Shown here: positions 1 through 8,293 of the stretch, one piece after another
Position numbering within the stretch: the stretch's first letter is position 1
How the letters are laid out: the number at the start of each line of letters is the position of its first letter
DNA from: Chitinophaga niabensis
Lineage (GTDB): Bacteria > Bacteroidota > Bacteroidia > Chitinophagales > Chitinophagaceae
Direction of reading: 5' to 3'
Assembly: GCF_900129465.1 (NCBI RefSeq)
Contig: NZ_FSRA01000002.1
Location: 1,798,001-1,862,000 of the forward strand
DNA: 64,000 nucleotides
Position numbers and translations under genes: made by a program
Notes under the pieces: generated by a model
What the model was told of the DNA's origin: nothing
The model's input: the letters and a program-made list of their open reading frames with translations, nothing else
Databases searched by the model: none

Positions 1-1050
1 GGCCGCCTTGGCCTGGATAATCAGCTGTTCCGCGTGATCGGATCGAAAGCCCGCAAAGACCCACGCCGTGTGGTATTTGCGGAAGCAGATAATATCAAGA
101 TCCTCAAAGCTGCACAGGTGGTGAACGACGAAGATATCGCCATTCCCATCCTGCTCGGAAATGAAAAGAAGATCCGCAGCCTGATGCACGAGAATAGTAT
201 TGAAATTGACGATGTGGTGATCATAGATCCGAAAAGTGAGGAAATGGCTGATAAACGCCATCACTTCGGGGAGCTGTTCTTTGAAAAACGCAAACGCAAA
301 GGCTTTAACCTTTACGAAGCCAAAAAGATCATGCGCGAGCGTAACTATTTTGGTTGTATGATGGTGGAAACAGGAGAAGCGGATGCGCTGATCTCCGGTT
401 TAACACGTAAATACCCTGATACCATCAAACCTGCCCTGCAGGTGATTGGTATGGAAGAAGGAGCGAAACGTGTAGCCGGCATGTATATCATCAATACTAA
501 ACGCGGCCCGCTCTTCCTGGCGGATACCACCGTAAACCTCAATCCCACAGTGGAAGAGCTGGCAGATATCACTTTGCTTGTTGCAAAAGAAGTGCGCCAG
601 TTCAATATCACTCCCCGTATAGCCATGGTCTCTTATTCCAACTTCGGTTCCAGCGCCACGCCGGAAGCCCAGTTAATGAGCCAGGCCCGTGAGCTCGTGA
701 AAAAGAAAGATCCCACTTTAATAGTGGATGGTGAGATCCAGGCTGCCATGGCTTTCAACAAAGAGATCTTAAAAGACAACTACCCGTTCTCCGAACTGAT
801 AGACCAGGATGTGAACGTACTCATCTTCCCCAACCTGGCCGCAGGTAACGTTGCTTACAACCTGCTCCAGGAAGTAGCCGGCTTCGATGCTATCGGGCCT
901 ATCCTGCTGGGAATGAAAAAACCCGTGCACATCCTGCAGCTGGGTTCCACGGTAAGGCAGATCGTGAACGTAGTGCTGATAGCAGTAGTGGATGCACAAA
1001 CGAAATGCTACAAAGCAGAGGAAGGGAAGAACGGAAAGAAAAAGAAATAA
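1..1050 (+). CDS. maeB: NADP-dependent malic enzyme, C-terminal part (5' partial)
   Basis: The reading frame is open at the left window edge, so only the last 349 codons are present. What remains matches the phosphotransacetylase-like C-terminal domain that follows the malic enzyme domain in MaeB-type proteins (oxidative decarboxylation of malate to pyruvate with NADP). Visible features are the phrase DPRRVVFAEAD near its start, GEADALISGLTRKYPDTIKPAL in the middle (shown in part), and the SSATPEA and PNLAAGNVAYNLLQ segments typical of phosphate acetyltransferase folds. In MaeB this domain is thought to be regulatory, binding acetyl-CoA. A stand-alone phosphate acetyltransferase is the alternative, but the upstream phrase RLGLDNQLFRVI reads as the linker of a larger protein. 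The C-terminus is lysine-rich. A strong terminator follows directly. Confidence 0.85.
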   Translation, partial: GRLGLDNQLFRVIGSKARKDPRRVVFAEADNIKILKAAQVVNDEDIAIPILLGNEKKIRSLMHENSIEIDDVVIIDPKSEEMADKRHHFGELFFEKRKRKGFNLYEAKKIMRERNYFGCMMVETGEADALISGLTRKYPDTIKPALQVIGMEEGAKRVAGMYIINTKRGPLFLADTTVNLNPTVEELADITLLVAKEVRQFNITPRIAMVSYSNFGSSATPEAQLMSQARELVKKKDPTLIVDGEIQAAMAFNKEILKDNYPFSELIDQDVNVLIFPNLAAGNVAYNLLQEVAGFDAIGPILLGMKKPVHILQLGSTVRQIVNVVLIAVVDAQTKCYKAEEGKNGKKKK

Positions 1051-1057
1051 ATGATAG

Positions 1058-1085
1058 AAGCCGGTCTGTAAGACCGGCTTTTCTT
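1058..1085 (+). terminator. Rho-independent terminator after maeB
   Basis: A perfect 10-bp stem (AAGCCGGTCT with AGACCGGCTT) closes a 3-nt loop and is followed by TTCTT. It lies 7 nt after the malic enzyme stop codon. Confidence 0.85.
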
Positions 1086-1098
1086 AACTTCGGGGATC

Positions 1099-2130
1099 AT
1101 GCAATCCATCTCCCGCAAAAAAATATTCTTCCCGCTCAACCCGGCTTTCAGAAAATACCTGAAGCTGTACGAACGGGAAGTGCCATTGCCCATTTCTTAC
1201 GAGGAGCTGAAATACTATGATAACGGCATCCCCGTATACGATAAACAGGGCAAGGATACCCTCTGGGAGTCTGTGTTCTACCCGCAGAGCATGACACCTT
1301 CCATCCACGCGGGCCTCAAACGCATCTACTCCATCCTCAAGGCAGGAGGGGACCAGACGGCGGAAGAACACTTGCACATCGAAAGGATCGACTATTGCAC
1401 TTTCGGTAATTCCCATCCCTTCCGCATTAAGATCGTCAACAACTTCAACGAGGTGTACGATTATTTTTATATTAAAATTGCGGACGCCTCCCGTATTTAC
1501 GGCCTGGAGCTGGAACATATTTTGTCCCCTTTCTGGATGAACTTCCTTGTAGATGGCAATACATTGGTGGAAGAACACATTGCCGGCGTACCCGGCGATC
1601 AGTTTGCGAAAGATTACATGAACCGCCCGGAATTTAATCCCAAAAGGATCGCCAAAGAATTTGTGAAGTTCAACGAACGCTGTTTTGTACGGTTACTGGG
1701 GGATATGCGTTCCTATAATTTCATCTTCGATATTACGCCAGACTTTGATGATGTGCAGTTCCGCATACGTGCCATCGACTTCGACCAGCAATTCTATGAA
1801 GGAAAGAAAACCCTCTATATGCCGCAGTTCTTCAAGGAAAACAGGGTGTTTGTAGAGCTGGCCATGAAACACCTCAATGCAGAGGTGGTGAAACAATACC
1901 AGCAGGAAGAACGTTCCCTCATTGCCCGCCGTATTAAAGTACAGCGCCACCGGATCAAAGATCTCCGGGATGTGATCATGACGGACCGGGTTTCTTTCCC
2001 TGAAAAGATCGCCCGCCTGGGAGAAGAACTGGCACAACATTATCATGATCCCGTATTTGCCAAAAGCAAAACCATGGGAGAGATCATAGAAAGAAGCCTG
2101 AAACGTCTGCTGGTAGATAGCCTGCGTTAG
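1099..2130 (+). CDS. conserved protein with a kinase-like fold signature
   Basis: 343 residues, no signal peptide and no membrane segment, so probably cytoplasmic. I do not recognise a named family. The middle of the protein carries a spacing that resembles the protein kinase/aminoglycoside phosphotransferase fold: a lysine in YFYIKIADA (K126), acidic residues in a following helix (E137/E139), a hinge-like VEEHIAGVPG (157-166), a catalytic-loop-like GDMRSYNFIFD (D202 and N207, five residues apart as in HxDxxxxN), and an IDFD motif (227-229) in place of DFG. This is inference from motif order. The C-terminal third is charged and helical. It sits between the malic enzyme terminator and the mlaE promoter, so it is probably transcribed alone. 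A weak TAACTTCG at 1085-1092 could serve as its -7 element. Confidence 0.75.
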   Translation: MQSISRKKIFFPLNPAFRKYLKLYEREVPLPISYEELKYYDNGIPVYDKQGKDTLWESVFYPQSMTPSIHAGLKRIYSILKAGGDQTAEEHLHIERIDYCTFGNSHPFRIKIVNNFNEVYDYFYIKIADASRIYGLELEHILSPFWMNFLVDGNTLVEEHIAGVPGDQFAKDYMNRPEFNPKRIAKEFVKFNERCFVRLLGDMRSYNFIFDITPDFDDVQFRIRAIDFDQQFYEGKKTLYMPQFFKENRVFVELAMKHLNAEVVKQYQQEERSLIARRIKVQRHRIKDLRDVIMTDRVSFPEKIARLGEELAQHYHDPVFAKSKTMGEIIERSLKRLLVDSLR

Positions 2131-2145
2131 ATATGTTAAATCCGT

Positions 2146-2153
2146 TATCTTTG
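2146..2153 (+). promoter_or_regulatory. Bacteroidota -7 element for mlaE-mlaF
   Basis: TATCTTTG matches TAnnTTTG exactly. It ends only 7 nt before the ATG at 2161, implying a very short leader. No clear TTTG is seen at the -33 position. Confidence 0.5.
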
Positions 2154-2160
2154 AAAAGTT

Positions 2161-2904
2161 ATGGAGTTTAAATTGTTTTACCATTTTGGCAGGTTCCTGC
2201 TGATGCTCAAAGGAATGTTCACCCGGCCGGAGAACATGCGGATGTACTGGAAAGAATTGATGCATCAATGTGTAGAGATCGGCGTAGGGTCGGTAGGGAT
2301 AGTATTTATTATCTCTCTCTTCCTGGGTGCTGTAACCACCGTGCAAACGGCTTACCAGCTTACCAGCGGGCTTATTCCCAAATCCACTATTGCACAGATC
2401 GTACGGGATACCATGATCATAGAACTGGCCCCCACCATGGTTTGTATCGTATTAGGCGGGGTAGTGGGTTCCAAGATTGCGTCTGAGCTGGGAAATATGC
2501 GGATCTCTGAACAGATAGATGCACAGGAGATCATGGGCATCAACACAAAGGCTTACCTGATCTTCCCCAAGATCCTGGCCTCTCTTATTACCATTCCTGC
2601 CCTCGTGATCATAGCAGCTTTCCTGGGTATCTGGGGAGGTTTGCAGGCTGGTAAACTAAGCGGCATTATCTCTCATGAAGAATTTATGCAGGGCCTCCGC
2701 GCTTCGTTCGATGGATACAATGTGTTCTTTGCCCTGAGTAAATCTTATACCTATGCCTTTATAATATCCAGCATCCCGGCTTATTATGGATATAATGTTA
2801 CCGGTGGCGCATTGGAAATAGGCCGCGCCAGTACTACTTCCGTAGTAGTGAGCTGTATCCTGATCCTGTTCGCCGATTACATCCTGGCAGCTATCCTGCT
2901 TTAA
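2161..2904 (+). CDS. mlaE: MlaE-type ABC transporter permease
   Basis: 247-residue integral membrane protein with about five hydrophobic segments, of the MlaE/YrbE (DUF140) permease family that moves phospholipid across the inner membrane with an MlaF ATPase and an MCE-domain substrate binder. Family features are the segment GAVTTVQTAYQL in the first third, an EL-AP phrase (IIELAPTMVCIVLGG) and the conserved EIGRAST near the C-terminus. It is 22 nt upstream of the ATPase gene, so the two form an operon. No MCE-domain protein is encoded in this window; in Bacteroidota it may lie elsewhere. Confidence 0.9.
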   Translation: MEFKLFYHFGRFLLMLKGMFTRPENMRMYWKELMHQCVEIGVGSVGIVFIISLFLGAVTTVQTAYQLTSGLIPKSTIAQIVRDTMIIELAPTMVCIVLGGVVGSKIASELGNMRISEQIDAQEIMGINTKAYLIFPKILASLITIPALVIIAAFLGIWGGLQAGKLSGIISHEEFMQGLRASFDGYNVFFALSKSYTYAFIISSIPAYYGYNVTGGALEIGRASTTSVVVSCILILFADYILAAILL

Positions 2905-2926
2905 AATTCAAACTGGAAGAAGAGAT

Positions 2927-3745
2927 ATGATAGAAGTGATCAATATTCGCAAAAGCTTTGGAGATAAAACAATCCTTCAGGACGTTTCCGTTAATATGGA
3001 ACCGGGAAAAACCAACCTGATCATTGGCGCCAGCGGTAGCGGAAAAACAGTATTGATGAAATGTATGGTAGGCCTGATCGAAGTGGACAGTGGAAAGATC
3101 AAGTACGATGGCCAGGACTTTACCGCCATGGACGATAAAGAAAAGAAACCCATCCGCCAGGAAATAGGCATGCTGTTCCAGGGTTCTGCCCTTTTTGACA
3201 GTATGACCGTGGAACAGAACATCATGTTCCCGCTGGACATGTTCTCCAAAGAAAAATATAAGGTCCGGATGAAGAGGGTGCAGGAATGCCTGGACAGGGT
3301 AAACCTGAAAGATGCCAATAAAAAGTTCCCCGCCGAAATAAGCGGCGGGATGAAAAAGCGGGTAGGGATTGCCCGTGCTATTGTACTGAACCCCAAATAC
3401 CTCTTTGTGGATGAGCCCAACTCCGGTCTCGATCCCCAGACTTCCCTCGTGATCGACAAGCTCATCAAGGATATTACCGTAGAATATAACATTACCACCG
3501 TGGTGAATACCCATGATATGAACACCGTAATGGAAAGCGGCGACCATATTATATATATGCATCAGGGCCTCAAACAGTGGGAAGGTAGCAATGAAGATAT
3601 TATCTTCGCGGACGATCAGAAACTGAACGATTTCATCTTCGCCTCCGAATTCTTCCAGGATATCAAGGAGATGCGCAAAACGGAAATGTTCAGGGACAAG
3701 GGCTGGAGGACTAAAAAGGATGGGGAAAACTCCTCCCGGACTTAA
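2927..3745 (+). CDS. mlaF: MlaF-type ABC transporter ATP-binding protein
   Basis: 272-residue ATPase that energises the MlaE permease encoded just upstream. Walker A is GASGSGKT (34-41), the Q-loop is MLFQGSALFDSM, the signature is ISGGMKKR (138-145), Walker B is YLFVDEP (158-164), and the H-loop His is about residue 196 in VVNTHDMNT. The SGGM form of the signature and the PNSGLDP stretch after Walker B are usual for MlaF homologues. The C-terminal extension (about 215-272) is longer than a minimal NBD and is the region that contacts accessory subunits in this family. Transcription probably ends or reads into the sucD promoter, which begins 4 nt after the stop. Confidence 0.9.
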   Translation: MIEVINIRKSFGDKTILQDVSVNMEPGKTNLIIGASGSGKTVLMKCMVGLIEVDSGKIKYDGQDFTAMDDKEKKPIRQEIGMLFQGSALFDSMTVEQNIMFPLDMFSKEKYKVRMKRVQECLDRVNLKDANKKFPAEISGGMKKRVGIARAIVLNPKYLFVDEPNSGLDPQTSLVIDKLIKDITVEYNITTVVNTHDMNTVMESGDHIIYMHQGLKQWEGSNEDIIFADDQKLNDFIFASEFFQDIKEMRKTEMFRDKGWRTKKDGENSSRT

Positions 3746-3749
3746 TCCT

Positions 3750-3779
3750 TTTGTTTTTAACCTTTATCCGTTATTTTTG
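3750..3779 (+). promoter_or_regulatory. promoter of sucD
   Basis: TTTG at 3750-3753 and TATTTTTG at 3772-3779 are separated by 18 nt, a good match to the Bacteroidota -33/-7 consensus. The sucD ATG follows 51 nt later. Confidence 0.6.
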
Positions 3780-3830
3780 CCCCACCTTAGAATCAAAGGA
3801 TCAATAAAACAATTAAATAAATCAAGCGCG

Positions 3831-4703
3831 ATGAGTGTTTTAGTTAATAAGGATAGTAAAGTGATTGTGCAGGGATTTACCGGTACTGAAGGTACTTTCC
3901 ATGCCACTCAAATGATTGAGTACGGTACCAATGTAGTAGGTGGCGTAACGCCCGGTAAAGCTGGCAAAAGCCATCTGGATCGTCCTGTATTCAATACAGT
4001 GGCCGATGCCGTAAAAGAAACCGGGGCAAATGTATCCATCATTTTCGTTCCTCCGGCATTTGCCGCAGACGCTATCATGGAAGCCGCTGATGCAGGTGTT
4101 GCACTGGTAATTTGTATTACCGAAGGCATTCCTGTACAGGACATGGTAAAAGCTAAAAATTACCTCGTAAACCATAAAACCCGCCTGATCGGGCCAAACT
4201 GCCCTGGTGTGATCACTGCAGACGAAGCAAAAGTGGGTATCATGCCCGGTTTTATCTTCAAAAAAGGCCGTGTAGGTATCGTTTCCAAATCCGGTACCCT
4301 CACTTACGAAGCTGCTGACCAGGTTGTGAAAGCTGGTCTCGGTGTTTCTACAGCTATCGGTATCGGCGGAGACCCTATCATTGGTACACCTACCAAAGAA
4401 GCCGTGGAACTGCTGATGAATGATCCTGAAACAGATGCCATCATCATGATCGGTGAGATCGGTGGTAGCATGGAAGCAGAAGCTGCTTACTGGATCAAGG
4501 AAAATCCCCGCAAACCTGTTGTAGGTTTCATCGCTGGCCAGACTGCCCCTCCCGGCCGCCGTATGGGTCACGCCGGTGCTATCGTTGGTGGTGCTGATGA
4601 TACTGCCGCTGCAAAAATGAAGATCATGCGCGAATGTGGCGTTCACGTGGTAGACAGCCCTGCTGATATCGGAAAGAAAATGGCAGAAGTACTGAAAAAA
4701 TAA
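3831..4703 (+). CDS. sucD: succinyl-CoA synthetase (ADP-forming) alpha subunit
   Basis: 290 residues, the normal length for SucD, which with SucC interconverts succinyl-CoA and succinate in the citric acid cycle. The start at ATG 3831 gives MSVLVNKDSKVIVQGFTG, aligned with family N-termini; an in-frame upstream start at 3720 would run through the promoter and is rejected. The CoA-binding Rossmann motif (GFTGTEGTFH) is near the start, GPNCPGVI is in the middle, and the active-site phosphohistidine is H247 in GHAGAIVGG. The beta subunit gene is not adjacent, so sucC lies elsewhere. The gene is monocistronic, with its own promoter and a strong terminator. Confidence 0.95.
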   Translation: MSVLVNKDSKVIVQGFTGTEGTFHATQMIEYGTNVVGGVTPGKAGKSHLDRPVFNTVADAVKETGANVSIIFVPPAFAADAIMEAADAGVALVICITEGIPVQDMVKAKNYLVNHKTRLIGPNCPGVITADEAKVGIMPGFIFKKGRVGIVSKSGTLTYEAADQVVKAGLGVSTAIGIGGDPIIGTPTKEAVELLMNDPETDAIIMIGEIGGSMEAEAAYWIKENPRKPVVGFIAGQTAPPGRRMGHAGAIVGGADDTAAAKMKIMRECGVHVVDSPADIGKKMAEVLKK

Positions 4704-4724
4704 GGTACTGCTGATAAAATAACG

Positions 4725-4756
4725 ATCCCCGTTACCATTGGTGACGGGGATTTTTT
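4725..4756 (+). terminator. Rho-independent terminator after sucD
   Basis: A 12-bp stem (ATCCCCGTTACC with GGTGACGGGGAT, one G-T pair) with an ATT loop is followed by six T residues. Confidence 0.85.
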
Positions 4757-4762
4757 ATAGAC

Positions 4763-4770
4763 TACTTTTG
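4763..4770 (+). promoter_or_regulatory. -7 element overlapping the start of the FAD oxidoreductase gene
   Basis: TACTTTTG fits TAnnTTTG exactly. Its last base is the first base of the GTG at 4770, so transcription would begin about 4774-4777, close to the second in-frame GTG at 4776. A TTG at 4738-4740, inside the sucD terminator, could be the -33 element. Confidence 0.45.
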
Positions 4771-5756
4771 TGCCGGTGAATTACGATTATATAATAATAG
4801 GACAAGGTATTGCAGGTACCATGCTCAGCTGGTTCCTCCGGAAAGCAGGGCAACAGGTACTGGTATATGATGATGCCCTGCCCAACAGTGCTTCGCGGGT
4901 AGCCGCAGGGATCATCAATCCTGTTTCCGGCAGAAAGTTTGAAACCGCCTGGCGCTACGACACCATCTTCCCCTTTGCTGAAAACACCTACCATGAAATG
5001 GAAGCCACATTGGGCATAACCTGTTTTCATGAACGGCTGATCCATAATATCTGGCCCTCAGCGCAGATGGAGGAAGCATTTAAGGAAGCTATGAAAACCA
5101 GCCCCTATTTATTAGGACCGGCATTCGTAAAAGGCGCAAATATTCAATTAAATACACTGCTCCCTGCATGGCGCAAACGGCTCAACGTAAAGGAAGAACA
5201 TTTTCATGCCGCTGCAATAAACATCACTGCAACCGGCATTGAATATAAAGGCATCAATGCCAAAGCCGTTATCTTCTGCGAAGGAGCACAAAGTCCCGCC
5301 AATCCTTACTGGAGAAAGCTCAAGTTCCTTCCCAATAAAGGAGAAGCACTGATCATAAAAGCCCCGGAGCTCAAAACCAGCAACATTATAAAGAAAGGAA
5401 ACCTCACAATAGTGCCTATGGGAGAAGATCTTTACTGGGCAGGGGCTACTTTTTCCTGGGATTATACAGATGCCTTGCCCAGTGAAACCGCAAAAGCCAC
5501 ATTGGAAGCCAGCCTGCAAACCATCCCCCACGAAATCATAGACCACATCGCAGCCATTCGTCCATCCGGGCCAGACAGGCGGCCACTGGTAGGAATGCAT
5601 CCCCATCAGCCACACATCGGTATTTTCAATGGAATGGGTTCCAAAGGCTGCTCCCTGGCTCCCTGGGCTGCCGATCAATTCGTAAAACACCTCCTGGAAG
5701 CTGCACCATTACAGCAGGAAATAGATATTAAACGGTATTTTAATGCTTTACGGTAG
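4770..5756 (+). CDS. FAD-dependent oxidoreductase, DAO family
   Basis: 328-residue flavoprotein related to glycine/D-amino acid oxidases. The dinucleotide-binding motif YIIIGQGIAG starts at about residue 7, which forces a start at GTG 4770 or GTG 4776 because no ATG is close enough. Further support is the AAGIINPVSGRK stretch near residue 40 and a C-terminal FAD-contact region, GIFNGMGSKGCSLAPW. Bacteroidota have many of these proteins without known substrate; the NPVSGR phrase recalls the FAD-dependent domain of the tRNA-modifying enzyme MnmC, but the methyltransferase half is absent. The substrate is therefore unassigned. If the overlapping -7 box is used, the mRNA starts at or next to GTG 4776 and would be leaderless. 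Confidence 0.85.
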   Translation: MPVNYDYIIIGQGIAGTMLSWFLRKAGQQVLVYDDALPNSASRVAAGIINPVSGRKFETAWRYDTIFPFAENTYHEMEATLGITCFHERLIHNIWPSAQMEEAFKEAMKTSPYLLGPAFVKGANIQLNTLLPAWRKRLNVKEEHFHAAAINITATGIEYKGINAKAVIFCEGAQSPANPYWRKLKFLPNKGEALIIKAPELKTSNIIKKGNLTIVPMGEDLYWAGATFSWDYTDALPSETAKATLEASLQTIPHEIIDHIAAIRPSGPDRRPLVGMHPHQPHIGIFNGMGSKGCSLAPWAADQFVKHLLEAAPLQQEIDIKRYFNALR

Positions 5757-5776
5757 ATTTTCAGGCGTTCATATCT

Positions 5777-5784
5777 TATCTTTG
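5777..5784 (+). promoter_or_regulatory. -7 element of aspS
   Basis: TATCTTTG is an exact TAnnTTTG match 26 nt before the aspS ATG. The -33 region shows only a weak TTTTC. Confidence 0.5.
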
Positions 5785-5810
5785 ACCTCCTTATTAAATA
5801 GAATAGTATA

Positions 5811-7559
5811 ATGTACAGATCGCACACATGTGGTGAATTGCGCATAGAACATGTAAGCCAGCCGGTTAAGCTGGCTGGATGGGTGCAAACCGTTCGCAAG
5901 TTTGGAAGTATTACATTCGTAGACTTACGTGATCGTTATGGTATCACGCAGTTGTTATTCCCGGAAGCACTGAACCCTCAGCTGCAAAATCAACCCCTGG
6001 GCCGTGAATTCGTGCTCCAGGTAAGTGGTACCGTTACTGAGCGTTCCAGCAAAAATAAAAATATCCCTACCGGCGATATCGAGATCACCGTATCGGATTT
6101 TCAAATACTCAACGGTTCCAAAACCCCGCCCTTCACCATTCAGGATGATACGGACGGTGGTGATGAACTGCGTATGAAATACCGCTACCTGGACCTCAGA
6201 AGGAACCTGGTAAAACAAAACCTGACCCTCCGCTACCGCGTGAACCGTTCCGTACGGAACTTCCTGGACAGCCGCGGCTTCATGGATATAGAAACACCTT
6301 ACCTCATTAAATCCACCCCGGAAGGTGCGCGCGATTTTGTGGTGCCCAGCCGTATGAACGATAACCAGTTCTACGCCTTACCCCAATCCCCGCAAACTTT
6401 CAAACAACTGCTGATGGTGAGCGGTTACGACCGCTACTACCAGATCGTAAAATGTTTCCGGGATGAAGATCTGCGCGCAGACCGCCAGCCGGAGTTCACA
6501 CAGATCGACTGTGAAATGAGCTTCGTGGACCAGGAGGATATCCTGCAGAACTTCGAGGAAATGACCAAACACGTTTTCCAGGAGATCAAAGGGATCACTT
6601 TTAACGAACCCTTCCCCCGCATGACCTGGGACGATGCCATGAAATATTACGGCAACGATAAACCGGATATCCGTTTTGAAATGAAACTGGTAGACCTCGG
6701 TGAAACCGCCCGTGGCAATGGTTTCAAGGTATTTGACGAAGCAGAGCTGGTAGTAGGGATCAATGCTGGCGGTTGCAGTGAATACACCCGCAAGCAACTG
6801 GATGAACTGACCGATTGGGTAAAACGTCCCCAGATCGGCATGACCGGCCTTATCTATATAAGGTATAATACAGATGGTACGCTGAAAAGCTCCGTAGATA
6901 AATTCTTTAACGAACAAGCCCTGCAACTGTTTGCAGATCAGTGCCAGGCTAAACCAGGCGACCTGATCCTCATCCTGGCCGGTAAAGAAGAACGCACCCG
7001 CAAAGCCATGAGCGAACTTCGCCTGGAAATGGGTGAGCGTCTTGGTTTCCGTGATAAGGATGTATACAAACCTCTCTGGGTTATTGACTTCCCGCTGTTT
7101 GAATACGCAGAAGAAGATAACCGCTGGGTAGCCCGTCACCATCCATTCACAGCTCCCAAACCAGAACACATTCACCTGATGGACGACCTGAGCCAATATG
7201 CAAAGATCAAGGCCAACGCTTATGATATTGTATTAAATGGCACAGAGATCGGTGGAGGTTCTATCCGGATCTTCCAGAGGGACCTGCAGGAAAAAATGTT
7301 TGCCGCATTGGGTATGTCCAAAGAAGAAGCCAGCCATAAATTTGGTTTCCTGCTGGGGGCCTTTGAATATGGTGCACCGCCACATGGTGGTATTGCCTTT
7401 GGATTTGACCGTTTCTGCTCTCTCCTGGGTGGCAGCGAAACCATCCGCGACTTCATCGCTTTCCCGAAAAATAACTCCGGAAGGGACGTAATGCTGGATG
7501 CGCCAAGTGAGATTGACCAGGTGCAACTGGACGAGTTAAAACTTTCTCTCCTGAAATAA
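5811..7559 (+). CDS. aspS: aspartyl-tRNA synthetase
   Basis: 582 residues, full length for the bacterial-type AspRS that charges tRNA-Asp. The N-terminal OB-fold (about 1-105) opens with MYRSHTCGELR and recognises the anticodon. Class II motif 2 contains FRDEDLRADRQPEFTQID (about 220-237) and motif 3 contains GIAFGFDR near the C-terminus. The GAD insertion domain typical of bacterial AspRS lies between them. The start is fixed by the family N-terminus and by the upstream -7 element. The gene has its own promoter and a strong terminator and is not part of an operon. Confidence 0.97.
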   Translation: MYRSHTCGELRIEHVSQPVKLAGWVQTVRKFGSITFVDLRDRYGITQLLFPEALNPQLQNQPLGREFVLQVSGTVTERSSKNKNIPTGDIEITVSDFQILNGSKTPPFTIQDDTDGGDELRMKYRYLDLRRNLVKQNLTLRYRVNRSVRNFLDSRGFMDIETPYLIKSTPEGARDFVVPSRMNDNQFYALPQSPQTFKQLLMVSGYDRYYQIVKCFRDEDLRADRQPEFTQIDCEMSFVDQEDILQNFEEMTKHVFQEIKGITFNEPFPRMTWDDAMKYYGNDKPDIRFEMKLVDLGETARGNGFKVFDEAELVVGINAGGCSEYTRKQLDELTDWVKRPQIGMTGLIYIRYNTDGTLKSSVDKFFNEQALQLFADQCQAKPGDLILILAGKEERTRKAMSELRLEMGERLGFRDKDVYKPLWVIDFPLFEYAEEDNRWVARHHPFTAPKPEHIHLMDDLSQYAKIKANAYDIVLNGTEIGGGSIRIFQRDLQEKMFAALGMSKEEASHKFGFLLGAFEYGAPPHGGIAFGFDRFCSLLGGSETIRDFIAFPKNNSGRDVMLDAPSEIDQVQLDELKLSLLK

Positions 7560-7583
7560 TAGAGTGATTATCAAATATTTAGG

Positions 7584-7615
7584 CGCTGCGGTGAAGGATC
7601 ACCGCAGCGTTTTTT
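7584..7615 (+). terminator. Rho-independent terminator after aspS
   Basis: A perfect 10-bp GC-rich stem (CGCTGCGGTG with CACCGCAGCG) with a 6-nt loop is followed by six T residues. Confidence 0.9.
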
Positions 7616-7740
7616 CATTAAGATCGGTGTTAAATTATGACGGATTAACATATCAAAAACAATTCATGTATCCGAAATGACCTAATTTTACACCGTGTTA
7701 GTGAAATCCCTGTGCCGATTGGTCCACTTAAAGAAACAGC

Positions 7741-8244
7741 ATGCTTTTAAGACAAGTGATGCTTTCCGGTCTCCTTGCTTCCAGCCTGGTATCGGTAGCA
7801 CAAAAAGCCCCCAAAAAGTACCTGAAGGAGTATGAACCCGTGGCAGTTAACCTGATGAGAGAAACCGGTATACCGGCAAGTGTAATTTTAGGTGTTGCAA
7901 TGTTGGAGTCCGGCGCGGGCACCAGCAGAAATGCCAAACTCCTGCGCAACCATTTTGGGATCGTAGGAAGGAACAACCTCGCAAAGCGGGGAGAAACGTA
8001 TCGTTCAAAGTATCGTGAATATCAGACAGACACCGCCTCATACCGGCATTTTGTGAAATTGATCCAGAAACGTAAATGGTATCCCGGCATAAAAGGCAAT
8101 GAAGATTATAACGTATGGATCGCCAAACTGAACGCCTCCGGTTATTCTACCGCAGAGCATGTTTGGGTAAACCGGGTAACGGCTATGATTAAACGTTATA
8201 AATTATATGAGCTGGATGATGAATTAAATCTTGCAAAACAATAG
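7741..8244 (+). CDS. exported glucosaminidase-domain protein
   Basis: 167 residues with an N-terminal signal peptide (about 1-20, ending SVAQ). The rest fits the glucosaminidase/FlgJ-like (GH73) lysozyme fold that cleaves the peptidoglycan glycan chain: the catalytic Glu is likely in GVAMLESGAG, followed by NHFGIVGR, where NxFGI is the usual second motif, and a Tyr-rich region with YRHFVKLIQ. It is a minimal version without LysM or SH3 repeats, so it may be a soluble periplasmic enzyme. It lies just before the SGNH/MBOAT operon and points the same way, but the SGNH operon has its own -7 element. Confidence 0.85.
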   Translation: MLLRQVMLSGLLASSLVSVAQKAPKKYLKEYEPVAVNLMRETGIPASVILGVAMLESGAGTSRNAKLLRNHFGIVGRNNLAKRGETYRSKYREYQTDTASYRHFVKLIQKRKWYPGIKGNEDYNVWIAKLNASGYSTAEHVWVNRVTAMIKRYKLYELDDELNLAKQ

Positions 8245-8274
8245 CTTTGCAAAGTTTTACGTTACGAGAACGTA
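8242..8274 (+). promoter_or_regulatory. -7 element and palindrome before the SGNH-MBOAT operon
   Basis: TAGCTTTG at 8242-8249 is an exact TAnnTTTG match that overlaps the stop codon of the preceding gene. A palindrome TACGTT-N5-AACGTA (8258-8274) follows in what would be the leader and could be an operator. No -33 TTTG was found. Confidence 0.35.
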
Positions 8275-8293
8275 TACACGCAGCTGTTAAAAT

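Noticed and set aside
3840..4646. 268-codon antisense frame in sucD
   Set aside because: Shadow of a full-length housekeeping gene with strong family motifs on the other strand.
6378..7196. 272-codon antisense frame in aspS
   Set aside because: It lies fully inside a well-supported gene and follows the mirror of its codon bias.
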